Counted from the stretch's first letter, positions 35,960-49,082 are shown. The stretch is 64,000 nt of DNA from Xestospongia bergquistia (GCA_963965975.1 OZ014411.1:22410249-22474248), one strand, 5' to 3'. A program made the numbers and translations. Notes: generated from the sequence alone by a model not told the origin.

Positions 35960-38900
35960 TTAATTGTCTGTTTCCCAATCTTCATATTGGAAAGAATCAT
36001 CAGGTCTTAATAATGGACCACTTTCAGAATCTTGTCTTTCTTTTTCCTTTGCAATCAGTTTACTTTTTATCATGATTTGACAATATTGTATACATTTTCT
36101 AATACATCGAAGACGACTAATTGATATATATCCATGATACATCAAAATGACTATGTAAGTCATAACACAGAGGACAATCTGAACAGTTGTCATAATATAG
36201 GTAGTTTTAGTGTTTTCTGATGAACTGTAGGAGAGAGATGTGATTGAACTGACCAAAACAAGTACCATGAACCACAAATCTAATGCATTCAATATCTTGT
36301 TCTTATATGGTAGAACAATAGCTTGAGCAATGATAAACAAATTTAAGATAAACGTTAGTAATAAAATTTGCAGAGTCATATTGGTACCTTGAAGAACAGC
36401 TGTGATAATGTAGATAACAGACAAAATAACCAACCTCAATCCAAACCAATACCTTAACTTCTCTTTGTAAGGTCCATGAATAGCATCAATAAATGGACGA
36501 AAATATTTGGCTATAAAACGACTCCTCAACATTTTAACTCCAAACAACCCAACCAATATAAAGGGTATGATAAAGAGAGACAATACTGCAATGCTCACAC
36601 ATATTAGAACAACATAGTAAGGATTTTGACCATAGAGGACACTGCCATCTCTATACCAAACTAGTAATTTACCAGTAAAATTATTGTTGTTATTAAAATA
36701 AATACGAGCTGGAGTGAGAACAGTTAATGAGATAGAATACAAATCTGAGTATGAAATGTACATCAATGTGACAAGTACTTGTACAGAAGATCCAACTGTC
36801 AAGTTAGCAATCCTGGTAGAACATCGACTTAATAGAACAATGAGAACAACTATTAGCCAAAAATAAAGTGGGAAAAAATATAATATAGCAGTCTTGCCCA
36901 GTTCATTCAGATTACTGGTTATACATATTGGTACATACCAGTGGTATTTTATAGAAACAAGGAAGTTCATCATATATCGTAGAGCTGTATTTCTTAATAC
37001 CATATCATATGAGGGTGTAACAAATTCCCAGAGATTAAGCCAAAAAATAAATCCTCCCAGAGTCCCTAAATCAATGGTCAGTCTCAAACTAAACAATACT
37101 AAGACATAGACAATGCCTAGTAGCATACCAAATGTCAAAGTAAGTACAATATGTGTCATATTTGAACATATGTAACAATCATTACTCCCCAATACAGCAC
37201 TATAGCCCTCCTCACATTGACCACATAACCATCCCATGCGATTCCCTCTACACATGATATCAGGGTGTATTATATTGATTGATGTAATTTGTTGACAGTA
37301 TCCAGGAGGACAATGTTCATTGTAACCAAGGATGTTTGAATTGTTCATAACCCCTAACCATGATTGAGGTGGAATATAAACAGTTGTATCATCAATAATA
37401 CATTTTGTGATATCAAACTCTTTTAGAAATGAACTACATATACATGCTTTACTTTCACTGTCATATACAAATCCTAGAGGACAGGTTTTCTGAAAAAGTT
37501 TGATTGAATCTGTAGGGCTGTATCCTAGTACTGCAAAATATAAATGCATTGGGTCTTTAGTATTCTCTGGAAGTATTGTAAAGTTTAATGTTGTACAATT
37601 GTTGCTGTAGACAGTTTGAATTTGTTGTTTTACAGGTAACTGATTTGTGATATCAGATGTTTTCACTTCATCATGATTATGATAATGTCTATTCTTGCTT
37701 TCAGATATAGTCAACCTAGTGAGAATCTGTGCATAAGTTGGATTACCATTAAGATCATATGCTGTTAAGTCAATTTTAATTGTTTCTCCTGGATACACTT
37801 TGATTTGACTAACATTATTGCATTGACGTGTGCTTACAGCAACTGATGATACTTCTCCAGTATCATTATTTCCATCAAAATAAAATAACGCGTTATACAA
37901 GTCTGTGATATTACTGTCTTTTAAAGACAGTTGTTGACAATCATATAATGGAGATACATAGATAGAATTACCAGCATATTTGGCACTGTTATTTTTAAAA
38001 GTTAAACGAGCATTAAGTTGAGAAATGTTTTGACTTACTACTTGAATAGCACACAATGGATTTGTGTTAGGAATATTTCTGTCCATATGTGAGTAAATTG
38101 CCCCACCATAAAAGAAAGCTCTGTTATTAATAAAAGTAGCATTAGTTAATTCATGTAAGAAAAGACGCGATAATGAATCAAGTCTGATAGCACCACCATG
38201 ACTGGCTTTGTTATTATAGAAAGTTAATATACCATTTAAATGAATGTCACTGTTATAAGCTTGTATTACTGAGCCTGTTATATTTTTAAAGAAGTTATTT
38301 TCTCCATTGATGTAAACAGATGCTGTGTTGACAAAAACTAATTTCCCAGTATTTAGAGCTGTTTCCAATGAACCATCAATTGGCCTAGTTATATTTACAG
38401 ACTGTAAAATGATGACTAAATTTTTAAAGGAACATGATTGACTTTTACTAGTTTCTGAGAGAATAAATGGACCACGTGTTCCAGTGTAAAACTGATTATA
38501 GTTCAAATTGAGAATATAAATTTGGAGCTTACAAAAAACTTTTGAAGATGTAATAATATGTAAAATGGAGTGTTTATAATGATTGAAACTATCAGGACTG
38601 AAGTCATCATTAAAATAATAACTATCACGATGACTATCCCTCATATAACTATCAGAAATGGATATTATGTTGCATGGTTTATTATCTTCACATCCTATGC
38701 AAAAAGTTGAATTAATTGTTGTGGTTACCATACAACCTATACCAAATGTACTATTTGGATAGTTGGTGTGTAAAAGATTGTGGTGAAATTCAGATTTTGT
38801 TATAGTGACAGAAACTTTCCTTATTGGAGCATCACTAAATATAAATGCTAAGCCATTAAAGACACCACCAAATACAAAATTCCAATATGTATCAGACAAA

Positions 38901-39733
38901 TAAACATTAGCACTGTAGTCACCTCGGCTAAATATGACAGTCATACCAGCTGCAAATGCACTGATTGCTTTAGGCTGATTATTTTCAGTGTGGAGTTTAG
39001 CAGCATTTACTACATCATTATATGGTACAATATTATAATTTCCCTCCATTTTTATTGTATTTATAAGTACATTTGCTTGTAATATCTCAACTCTGTTGTC
39101 AATATTACTAAAATACAATATAAGACCAGACCCACTGCAATTTGGTAGAAGAGTTTGAGAACATTGAGAAGCATTGGAAGAAACAATGTTGATATTAGTG
39201 AGAGTGACATTATTATTAGGATTTATTAGAAGAGATGCAAACCCATAATAATTACTGATATTAACTCTAATTAGAGTGATATCAGAGGAGTAGCTGACAA
39301 GTAATGATACTAACTGACCCTCATTAAAAAAGAAAGCTGTATCATTAGGGTATAGGGTGTTGACTTGATCAGGAGATGGCATTGGTCCACCACACTGTGT
39401 TATATGTATATTATCAATAACTAAACCAGTTACATTATAGAAACCAAAGCCAACAGATATATCATTTTGTTGTTTGCAAATGATAATTGCAGATACATTT
39501 GATACACTAGATATAGTGATGTTTAAAGTGTTACTAACCAAACAAAAAGAACTTGAAGAGAGGATGTGTTTTACATCAGGAGAGAGCTGTAGCTGAGTGC
39601 CTGGCAGAAGAGAATGTCCTAGAGGACCACAAAGGTGATTTTCCAGATCATGGGGTCCTCCAATCAGAAACATTTGAGAGATACTTGCTGGTAGACTGCA
39701 TACCAGTAGAAACATGTAGAGCAAAGGAACCAT
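35960..39733 (-). CDS. Array gene 3: beta-helix multi-TM receptor-like protein
   Basis: Encodes 1257 residues. The start is the ATG at 39733: the upstream ATG used by gene 2 is followed here by a stop (ATGACATAG), so this Met is forced. Signal peptide MVPLLYMFLLVCSLPASIS; beta-helix/Pmp-like ectodomain (FINNRAFFYGGAIYS, FKNNSAKYAGNSI) with many glycosylation sites; cysteine-rich module (CEEGYSAVLGSNDC); about ten hydrophobic helices; tail ESGPLLRPDDSFQYEDW. Its N-terminal third is closest to gene 6. Private features are the loop KNRHYHNHDEVK and FCIGCEDNKPCN, which adds cysteines. A relic of another copy lies about 430 bp upstream. Function is unknown; family membership is clear from the array. 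Confidence 0.88.
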   Translation of the reverse strand: MVPLLYMFLLVCSLPASISQMFLIGGPHDLENHLCGPLGHSLLPGTQLQLSPDVKHILSSSSFCLVSNTLNITISSVSNVSAIIICKQQNDISVGFGFYNVTGLVIDNIHITQCGGPMPSPDQVNTLYPNDTAFFFNEGQLVSLLVSYSSDITLIRVNISNYYGFASLLINPNNNVTLTNINIVSSNASQCSQTLLPNCSGSGLILYFSNIDNRVEILQANVLINTIKMEGNYNIVPYNDVVNAAKLHTENNQPKAISAFAAGMTVIFSRGDYSANVYLSDTYWNFVFGGVFNGLAFIFSDAPIRKVSVTITKSEFHHNLLHTNYPNSTFGIGCMVTTTINSTFCIGCEDNKPCNIISISDSYMRDSHRDSYYFNDDFSPDSFNHYKHSILHIITSSKVFCKLQIYILNLNYNQFYTGTRGPFILSETSKSQSCSFKNLVIILQSVNITRPIDGSLETALNTGKLVFVNTASVYINGENNFFKNITGSVIQAYNSDIHLNGILTFYNNKASHGGAIRLDSLSRLFLHELTNATFINNRAFFYGGAIYSHMDRNIPNTNPLCAIQVVSQNISQLNARLTFKNNSAKYAGNSIYVSPLYDCQQLSLKDSNITDLYNALFYFDGNNDTGEVSSVAVSTRQCNNVSQIKVYPGETIKIDLTAYDLNGNPTYAQILTRLTISESKNRHYHNHDEVKTSDITNQLPVKQQIQTVYSNNCTTLNFTILPENTKDPMHLYFAVLGYSPTDSIKLFQKTCPLGFVYDSESKACICSSFLKEFDITKCIIDDTTVYIPPQSWLGVMNNSNILGYNEHCPPGYCQQITSINIIHPDIMCRGNRMGWLCGQCEEGYSAVLGSNDCYICSNMTHIVLTLTFGMLLGIVYVLVLFSLRLTIDLGTLGGFIFWLNLWEFVTPSYDMVLRNTALRYMMNFLVSIKYHWYVPICITSNLNELGKTAILYFFPLYFWLIVVLIVLLSRCSTRIANLTVGSSVQVLVTLMYISYSDLYSISLTVLTPARIYFNNNNNFTGKLLVWYRDGSVLYGQNPYYVVLICVSIAVLSLFIIPFILVGLFGVKMLRSRFIAKYFRPFIDAIHGPYKEKLRYWFGLRLVILSVIYIITAVLQGTNMTLQILLLTFILNLFIIAQAIVLPYKNKILNALDLWFMVLVLVSSITSLSYSSSENTKTTYIMTTVQIVLCVMTYIVILMYHGYISISRLRCIRKCIQYCQIMIKSKLIAKEKERQDSESGPLLRPDDSFQYEDWETDN

Positions 39734-40164
39734 GTTCTATGTCATCTAGTGGCCGGGATCAATCTAACTTGAAAACATTCTATTTTAGTGGTTACTATAT
39801 TGTATTTGTAGAATTAACTGTTGTTGTATGTTTTGTACAATATGGAAACATTTATTATACTTTTAAATTCTCAATTGTCTTATATTTATGTTATCAATAA
39901 CATACATTGTTAGAACAACAATAGTCTTTCTGAAAATGAATAAGTTGGAACTTTAGAATAACATTACAATCCATTATTAATATAGTCAGTTATGATATAT
40001 ATGGCAATAAGGGTAAACTAATTTAGAATTTAGTTCTCCCAGCACAATCAGTCAAATATCATCATTGTTGTCATCAAATGTACAGCTCTCTTTATGATCC
40101 TGTATAGAGTTGCCTTACAATAAATGGTAAATAGCTCAAAATTGAGAATATTGTTTGCACTTCC
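39734..40164. other. 5' flank of array gene 3
   Basis: Nearly identical to 63576-64000, the 5' flank of gene 6, which shows that the block duplication continues past the window end. No gene is seen. Confidence 0.7.
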
Positions 40165-40437
40165 TGTTGTATTGAAAACTACTCATTGATATATTCATAT
40201 CACATAATAATATAACTAGCTAATTGATGGATTATATCAACACTTGTCATAATATTATTAGCTGTGATATTTTTTGACAATCTGTAAGAGAGAGAGATGC
40301 CATGAAATTAACTAACAGCAGTACCATGAAATACAAGTCTAGTTGTTCTTGTGTCATACAACAATACCTTGAGAAATATAATAGCTAAATTTAAAATAAT
40401 ATATATATTAGAATATCAGTCATAGAGTCATATTGCA
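40165..40437 (-). pseudogene. Relic of a seventh array gene (C-terminal helices)
   Basis: This stretch aligns with about 36110-36385 of gene 3, the coding region for the last membrane helices, at a much lower identity and with indels. Matching runs include ACTTGTCATAATATTATTAG, then CTGTAAGAGAGAGA, GTACCATGAAATACAAGTCTA and, after a gap, TCATAGAGTCATATT. The frame is destroyed. It marks a former gene copy between genes 3 and 4, older than the six recognisable ones. Confidence 0.7.
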
Positions 40438-41275
40438 ATTAATTAAAAAACACAATTTCGTCTGGCCTTGTGATAGGGTTTTGCAAGAGTCATAATAAGG
40501 CATACCAGAAAGGTTTTAGCAGGTGAGACATTTTTGTTGTGTAAGATAAACATATTGCTACAAATAAATAATGAACATTTTAACTATGCACAAGGTTTAT
40601 AATAACCATTATTAATGTAACTATTATATACTGTACAATAGATATTCTTGTGTATTCACATAATCATGCATAAAGGTTGACGTTAGATAGATGGATGGAA
40701 GGATAAATGAAAAAATTGATAGATATAATGATATATTACATGTAACAAGTAAATATACTTACAACAATCATAGTGTAAAATGATGACATCATAATGGACA
40801 GATGAATAGATGAATGGCTGGGTAAATGACACATATACTCATCCAGTAAATGCTGATGTCATTTTTGATAGATAGATAATGGTTATAAATGGACTGATGT
40901 TTATATGTGTGGATGGTAGAAGGATGAGTGGATGCTTTATAGATTGATAGCTATATTTTAAACTAAAATATACCAAAGAAACAAATGATCAACAGACTAC
41001 ATTTATTATAAATCATTTAGAGTAAGCAATAAAACTACAGCTTGAGCCCCTCCTTCATTGAAGGATTTCAATGAGCAATTCATTCATGAAAACACATTTT
41101 CACTTATCAACAATTACTGAACAAAGCTAAACAACTGTGTATATGTACAATACATGTAAATATTACCTGTAATCTATATAATAGATGATGTTCATAATAC
41201 AATAAAATTTCAAATTTACATGCACAGTCTTCATTTAATCAATATATGGTTATACTGGCTTCATGTACTTGATGC
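40438..41275. other. Spacer downstream of the seventh-copy relic
   Basis: Rich in short GATA/GATG-type repeats (40690-40930) and weakly similar to 16980-17350 beyond the end of gene 1, as expected if both are old intergenic flanks of the family. No gene is seen. Confidence 0.5.
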
Positions 41276-41424
41276 AAACTGAAAGTAACATTAACTGTTA
41301 TGATTACTAATATTCTATTGAGCAAGGAATTGACTGTTTATCAAAATTATTTTTAACATTTGATAAACAATCAATGCTTTAGGACATTAGTAATAAAAAC
41401 AATATATTATGTTACTTTCAGTTT
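41276..41424. repeat. Spacer hairpin element, copy 4
   Basis: Almost the same as copy 3 at 32307-32455, with the same paired arms. Confidence 0.85.
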
Positions 41425-41704
41425 GTATTAAAGAATTTTGTTATATACATCATATATAACATATATTGTTAAATCAATTAATCAGTGTTTAAAATACTAA
41501 CATAGTACAATAATACACAAGAAAACTAGAGAGCTGGAGAAGTACATGCATTGGACATATCCTCCACAAATGTTCATAGTTCTTGTTAAGATTTGTATGT
41601 GAACTTCCTTACTTTCCTTCACATTTACACATAGTTAGGTAAGAGCAACACATGATTTACTTACATTATAGTTGCGATAGTGACGTTGATGGCAGTTATT
41701 ATAG

Positions 41705-42230
41705 TTAATCCACAAAGTAAACAAAATACTCATGAACATGCTGGTATTGAGCAGGACTAAGTGAATGATGACAAAATGAGTCTCTGTTGTGTTTAATTAC
41801 ATTATATCTTTTAGTCATTTTTATTATCTTACTTTGTAGGTATTGAACAATTGCTTCAGAGGATATAGCTATATGTTGGATATTGTATTTGCACCAAGTA
41901 CATAATGAATGAAGATATTTCAACTGGTATAATTCTGAGTATAATTGAAATTTATAAAACATTGTTGAGTGTATTTGTTTTATATTCTTTGTTGTACTAA
42001 TGTTGTTATTATAATATATATTGTTTTATCTTACTTCCTATATTGTTTACATATTCCATGTTCTTCATTTATTTCTTCTAACATTGACTGGACAACAGGA
42101 TAATTCAGAAGACATTGGATCACACTGCTAGCACAGCAATTATTTGTTGTATTATTTATCCATGAGGAAAAGATGCCTCAAAATTGTACAAGGAATGGCT
42201 TTTCATTATTTTTATCCACACGAACGCACG
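41705..42230 (-). pseudogene. USP-like peptidase relic c
   Basis: Close copy of relic a. The QQDAHEF-like piece reads SPAQYQHVHEYFVYFVD (41705-41780). The Cys-box piece (about 42030-42225) has lost one A in an A-run relative to relic a, which shifts its frame upstream of the Cys box. Not functional. Confidence 0.55.
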
Positions 42231-43454
42231 GTTTTAATAATAGGTAATATTATACGCAAGAGTGCAAGTACAGAAGGTGAAAAAGGAGTTATATAAATGT
42301 TTTGCTTAACTATGTAGATTGAATGCAAGCGGCCATTTTTCCATGAGCACCTACATATTAAGCACTACTGTGTGCGTTCCATGATATAGAAAACAGCTAG
42401 TCAAAGGAACGAAGTTACTTAATATTCATAATATTCAAATTATTTTGGTCGATCTACGTTCAGAATCATCTATCGTATATTGCTTTATATTATAATAACG
42501 GAATAATGAAATAATATTCAAGGTAGGATAGTCTGTTTATGAATCTATTATTGTATTGAGTATGGATTGTGTTAGACTTATAATGTGTTTTGTCTTGTCT
42601 TCTCAAATTTTAATCACATATTACAATACCATTCAGTAGTGGGAGGATGTTTGATGAATACAGGTTATATTGAATGTAAGTGAAATTATTGCAATTGTAT
42701 GTAGGATCAAAGATTATTGAATGACAAAACATGTTTAATTTATAGATTCTTTGGCTTGATAAATGTACCAGTGATACCAATCTTCACAAAAGTCACATTA
42801 CATCATATATTCATTATTGTAGAACCATTGTTGTATAATTTACAGGCAATTAAACATGTATAACCAAATAATAGTTAAATCAAACAAATCATTTTTTACA
42901 GTTTAGATTTACCTATTGAAGTGGTTTCAGTTACTATGTTATTCCCCTCCCCATGGATACCTTCATTTAATTTATAAAGCAGTTTGAATGGGGTTTGTCG
43001 CATGACTTTATTTGCACTAACTGGAATCTCCTATAATTGTAGCAGTAATATCTTATGGAGACTATTATTGATAGTACACATACTGAACTGTCATTGATGT
43101 AGAGCCATCGAGTGTGATCATCTTTAGAATGAGATAAACATATGTAATGCTTCCCAACTAGTCAAAAATTGACTATACTTGTGAGTCTGTAATATTTGTT
43201 GCCTATTTTTAAAGTTGTTCACTATATTTATAACTACGACTTCATCTGAATTTTGTATTATATATATATACATACACTTGTTCATTTGGTGAGGTTGTTC
43301 TCACAATATAGAGTGTATAAACACATAAGATTTAATGATATGCCTATGTAACATACTGTGTTGAGACAGTTGATGATTTAATGATATAAATGCAAAGAAA
43401 CTTAGGGTATTTAGTTATCTCTAGCAAAATTTTGGACTTCCTATGACTTCCACA
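42231..43454. other. Spacer DNA, copy of 33261-34500
   Basis: Collinear copy of the earlier spacer without a gene. At about 43461 it jumps to sequence matching 35102 onward, so about 600 bp (including the QQDAHEF-like part of relic b) is deleted here. Confidence 0.65.
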
Positions 43455-43830
43455 TCTACAGTGAGCTGTTGTATTTGTGCCAAGTACATAATGAATGAAT
43501 ATATTTGAATTTTGAACTAGCATAATTCTAAGTAGATGTGAAATGTTTAAATCATCGTTGATGTATTGGTTTTATATTCTTTGTTGTACTGATCTTTTTA
43601 TTATAACATGTACTGTTTTAGCTTACTTCCTACATTGTTCGCATATCCTTTGTTCTTAATTTATTTCTTCTAGCATTGACTCAACAGAAGGGTGACTAAG
43701 AAGACATTGAATTACACTGAAAGCACAGCAATTGTGTGTTGTCTTAGTTATCCTAGGAGGAAATAGTACCTCAAAATTGTATAAAAAATAGGTTTTCTGT
43801 ATTCTTATCGACATTAACAGATGGTTTTAA
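43455..43830 (-). pseudogene. USP-like peptidase relic d
   Basis: Only the Cys-box half remains: PPRITKTTHNCCAFSVIQCL and SHPSVESMLEEIN then the same stop as in relic b, followed by EQRICEQCRK. The Gly before the Ile has become Arg. The QQDAHEF-like half was removed by the deletion at about 43461. Confidence 0.55.
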
Positions 43831-44328
43831 TAATAAGTAACATATACACAAGAGTGCAAGCACTGAAAGTGAAGAAGGAATTAAATTTTTTTTAAGTATG
43901 TAGATTGAATGTGGTGGCCATTTTTTCAGTGGGCACCATACATATTAAGCACTATTGTGCGTGCTCCATGATATAGAGATTTAGTAGCAACACACCCAAT
44001 ATTTCTGATATATTTATACTGTATCTTAAGTTCATATATTTAATTATGAAGATGAAATGGATATCTGTTTAAATATTTGGATATACTATAACAAACTGTC
44101 TGGATAGTTAATATCATCAACATTAACATTAACAGCTTTGCGATTGTATGAGCTTTCAAAGAAGAAGTGGATCTATGTAAAAATAACTCCAAGGCTAAAA
44201 TATTTTAAAATGTTACATAAATAATTAAGACCAGCACATTTAAGAAAATAATTGCAAGTATTGTATTTAAATGTTAAAAGTACATTACAACAATAACAAT
44301 TATCAACTTATAATGATACAACTCTTTG
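43831..44328. other. 3' flank of broken gene 4
   Basis: Matches the 3' flank of gene 3 rather than that of gene 1, in keeping with gene 4 being a mosaic. No gene is seen. Confidence 0.65.
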
Positions 44329-47300
44329 TCAATTGTCTGTTTCCCAATCTTCATATCGGAAAGAATCATCAGGTCTTAACAATGGACCATTTTCGGAATC
44401 TTGTCTTTCTTTTCCTTTTGCAATCAGTTTACTTTTCATCATGATTTGACAATATTGTATACATTTTCTAACACATCGAAGACGCCTAATTGATATATAC
44501 CCATGATACATCAAGATGACTATGTAAGTCATAACACAGAGGACAATCTGAACTGTTGTCATAATATTGCTAGCTTTAGTGTTTTCTGATGAACTGTAGA
44601 AGAAAGATGTGATTGAATTGACTAAAACAAGTACCATGAACCACAAATCTAATGCATTCAATATCTTGTTCTTATATGGTAGAACAATTGCTTGTGCAAT
44701 AATAAACAAATTTAAGATAAAAGTTAGTAATAAAAGTTGAAGAGTCCTATTGGTACCTTGAAGAACAGCTGTGATAATGTAGATAACAGACAAAATAACC
44801 AACCTCAATCCAAACCAATACCTTAACTTCTCTTTGTAAGGTCCATGAATAGCATCAATAAATGGACGAAAATACTTGGCTATAAAACGACTCCTCAACA
44901 TTTTAACTCCAAACAACCCAACCAATATAAAAGGTATGATAAAGAGAGACAATATTGCAATACTCACACATATTAGAACAATGTGGTATGGGTTTTGACC
45001 ATAGAGGACACTGCCATCTCTATACCAAACTAGTAATTTACCAACAGAATTATTGGTGCTATTAAAATAAATATAAGCTGGAGTGAGAACAGTTAATGAG
45101 ATAGAAAACAAATCTGAGTATGAGATGTACATCAATGTTACAAGTACTTGTACAGAAGATCCAACTATCAAGTTAGCAATCCTGGTAGAACATCGACTTA
45201 ATAGGACAATAAAAACAACTATTAGCCAAAAATAAAGTGGGAAAAAATATAATATAGCAGTCTTGCCCAGTTCATTGAGATTACTGGTTATACATATTGG
45301 TACATACCAGTGGTATTTTATAGAAATGAGGAAGTTCATCATATATCGTAGAGCTATATTTCTTAATGCCATATCATATGAAGGTGTAACAAATGGCCAG
45401 AGATTAAGCCAAAAAATAAATCCTCCCAGAGTCCCTAAATCAATGGTCAGTCTCAAACTAAACAATACTAAGACATAGACAATGCCTAGTAGCATACCAA
45501 ATGTCAAAGTAAGTACAATATGTCTCATATTTGAACATATGCAACAATGATTACTGCCCAATACAGCACTATAGCCCTCCTTACATTGACCACATAACCA
45601 TCCCATGCGATTCCCTCTACACATGATATCAGGGTGTATTATATTGATTGATGTAATTTGTCGACAGTATCCAGGAGGACAATGTTCATTGTAACCAAGG
45701 ATGTTTGAATTGTTAATAATCCCTAACCATGATTGAGGTGGAACATTAACAGTTGTATCATCAATAATACATTTTGTGATATCAAATCCTTTTAGAAATG
45801 AACTACATACACATGCTTTTGTTTCAGCATCATGTACAAATCCTAAAGGACAGGTTTTCTGAACAAGTGTAATTGAATATGTAGGATTGTATCCTAGTAC
45901 TGCAAAAAATAAGTGTAGTGTGCCTTTAGTGTTCTCTGAAAGTATTGTAAAGTTTAATGTTGTACAATTTTTGCTGTAGACAGTTTGAATTTGTTGTTTT
46001 AAAGGTAGCCGATTTGTGATATCAAGATGTTTCACCTCATTATGTATATATTTGCTTTCAGATATAGTCAACCTAGTGAGAATTTGTGCATAAGTTGGAT
46101 TACCATTAAGATCATATGCTGTTAAGTTAATTTTAATTGTTTCTCCTGGATACACTTTGATTTGACTAACATTATTGCATTGACGTGTGTTTACAGCAAC
46201 TGATGATACTTCTCCAATATCATTATTTCCATCAAAATAAAATAACGCGTTATACAAGTCTGTATTATTACTGTCTTTTAAAAACAGTTGTTGACATTCA
46301 TATAATGGAGATACATAGATAGAATTACCAGCATATTTGGCACTGTTATATTTAAAAGTTAAATGAGCATTAAGTTGAGAAATGTTTTGACTTACTACTT
46401 GAATAGCACACAATGGATTTGTGTTAGGAATATTTCTGTCCATATGTGAGTAAATTGCCCCACCATAAAAGAAAGCACTATTATTAATAAAAGTAGCATT
46501 AGTTAATTCATGTATGAATAGACGCGATAATGAATCAAGTCTGATAGCAGCACCATGACTGGCTTTGTTATTATAGAAAGTTAATGTACCATTTAAATGA
46601 ATATCACTGTTATAAGCTTGTATTACTGAGCCAGTGATTTTTTCAAAAGAATTATTTTCTCCATTGATGTAAACAGATGCTGTGTTGACAAAAACTAATT
46701 TCCCAGAATTTAAAGCTGTTTCCAATGAACCATCAAGTGGCCTAGATATATTTACAGACTGTAAAATGATGACTAAATTTTTAAAGGAATACGATTGACT
46801 TTTACTAGTTTCTGAGAGAATCAATGGACCACGTGCTCCAGTATATCTCTGGGAATACTTCAATTTAAGAATATGAATTCGAAGCTTACAAGATACTTTT
46901 GAAGATGTAATAATATGTAAAATAGAGTGTTTATATTGATTGAAACTATCAGGACTGAAATCATCATTAAAATAATATCCACGGTGACTGTCCCTCATAT
47001 AACTATCAGAAAATGTTATTATATCCCATGGTTTATTATCTTCACATCCTATATAAGAAGTTGAATTCATTGTTGTTGTTACCATACAACCTATACCAAA
47101 TGTACTTTTTGGAATGCTGTTGAGTAAAGAATGGCGGTGAAATTCAGATTTTGTAATGGTAACAAAAACCTTCTTCATTGGAGCATCACTAAATATAAAT
47201 GCTAAGCCATTAAAGACACCACCGATTGTGAAATACCAAATTGTATAGGACATATAAACATTAGCACTGTAGTCACCTTGTGATTGTCATACCAGCTGCA

Positions 47301-48079
47301 AATGCACTAATTTCTTTGGGCTGATTATTTTCAGTGTGAAGTTTAGCAGCATTTATTATATCATTATATGGTACAAGGTTTACATTTCCCAGCACGTTCA
47401 TTTTGTTTATAAGTACATTTGTTTCTAACATATCAACTCTGTTGTCAGCATTACTAAAATACAATATAAGACCAGACCCACCGCAATTTGGAAGAAGAGT
47501 TTGAAAACATTGAGAAGCTTTGGAAGAAACAATGTTGATATTAGTGAGAGTGACATTATTATTAGGATTTATTAGAAGAGATGCAAACCCATAATAATTA
47601 CTGATTTTAACTCTAAATAGAGTGATATCAGAGGAGTAGCTGACAAGTAACGTTACTAACTGTCCCTTATGAAAAAAGAAAGCTGTATCATTAGGGTATA
47701 GGTTGTTGGCTTGATCAGGAGATGGCATTGGTCCACCACACTGTGTTATATTTATATTCTGAATAACTAAACCAGTTACATTATAAAAACCAAAGCCAAC
47801 AGATATATCATTTTGTTGTTTGCAAGTGATAATTGCAGATACATTTGATACACTAGATATGGTGACATTAAAAGTGTTACTAACCAGACAAAAAGAACTT
47901 GAAGAGAGGATGTGTTTTACATCAGGAGAGAGCTATAGCTGAGTGTGTGGTAGAAGAGAATGACCTAGAGGACCACAAAGGTGATTTTCTAGATTATGGG
48001 GTTCTCCAATCAGAAACACTCGAGAGATACTTGCTGGTAGACTACATACCAGTAGAAACATGTACAGCAAAGGAACCAT
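44329..48079 (-). pseudogene. Array gene 4: broken mosaic receptor-like gene
   Basis: The frame starts at ATG 48079 (MVPLLYMFLLVCSLPASIS) but codon 49 is a stop: a CAG present in genes 3 and 6 is TAG here (47935-47933). A second lesion at about 47280 is an 8-bp loss relative to gene 1 that shifts the frame after AFAAGMTI. The rest (974 codons, 44329-47253) stays open and includes the Pmp-like repeats, cysteine-rich module, helices and tail ENGPLLRPDDSFRYEDW. The 5' part and 5' flank match gene 1; from about 45900 toward the 3' end the match switches to the gene 2/5/6 type, and the 3' flank matches gene 3. The long surviving frame implies recent inactivation. Truncated products could in theory still form. 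Confidence 0.88.
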
Positions 48080-49001
48080 GTTCTATGTCAATCTTGTGGA
48101 ATCAATCTTTCATCTAACTTGAAGACATTCTGCTTTAGCTTCATGCATCTACTGGGAACTAATTTATATCGTATTCCTTGTTAATGTTTATTTTACTTTG
48201 AAATTATCTTCTTTCAACTTGTTAAACAACATGTTATTGCTGTACATTTTATAATTAAGTTACAACAATACTTGAAAATAAATATATGTAATTTAACTCC
48301 TAACAACTCAATTTAAACAAAAAAAACAAACATTTGAGCATTTGATAAGCAGTCAACACCTAGGACATATACAATTAAAATAGTAGAATGTTATTTTCAC
48401 TTTTAAATAGCATTAAATAACTCCAAGATCTATTCATTATATTTCATTATGTTCATTTTCTTTCTTTTAATACTTGTTCTTCATTTCACTTAAAACATAA
48501 AAGTTCTTTGTCATCTTCATCCAGTAATTACTTTACGTTTATTTATATTAATCATGTAATGATAATCTGGAATGCACTACTTGTGATTAACACTGACTGG
48601 CCTCTTTACTCCTACAATTAAGCACAGCCTTCAACATTTTCTTTTGTTGATCATTTTGACCTAGATAAGACTTAGCCCTATGTTTGTCCATGTAACAATG
48701 TAGTTCATCAGCTTTATCAAGAAATTAATATAACTACTTTGTCAGGCTACAACTGGATCTTAGATGTAGACTTTAAAGCAATTATATTAATGTATATTAT
48801 TATCTATCTCATGTCATTGATGTTTACTTACCATTGTTCTTTTAATGGTTGTAAAGTCTTATTAATAATAAGAATAGTGACAATATTAATAGTATTAAAG
48901 AATTTTCCTACACACAACTTCTGTAGCCATAATGTATTGATTAAATCAACTAATCAGTGTTTACAATACTAATATACTATTGTAATACACAACAGAACAT
49001 A

Positions 49002-49003
<2 letters not shown>
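48080..49003. other. 5' flank of gene 4, copy of the gene 1 flank
   Basis: Collinear with 21728-22670. No gene is seen. Confidence 0.7.

Positions 49004-49079
<76 letters not shown>
49004..49079. repeat. (TA)n microsatellite
   Basis: A long TA tract with one AATATT interruption; counterpart of 22671-22710 but longer and without the TG part. Confidence 0.95.

Positions 49080-49082
<3 letters not shown>

Noticed and set aside
39553..39900. Plus-strand frames of 72-117 codons over the starts of array genes (also 31815, 47899, 57775, 63389)
   Set aside because: They are antisense to the signal-peptide region of the receptor-like genes; repetition follows from the gene duplication.
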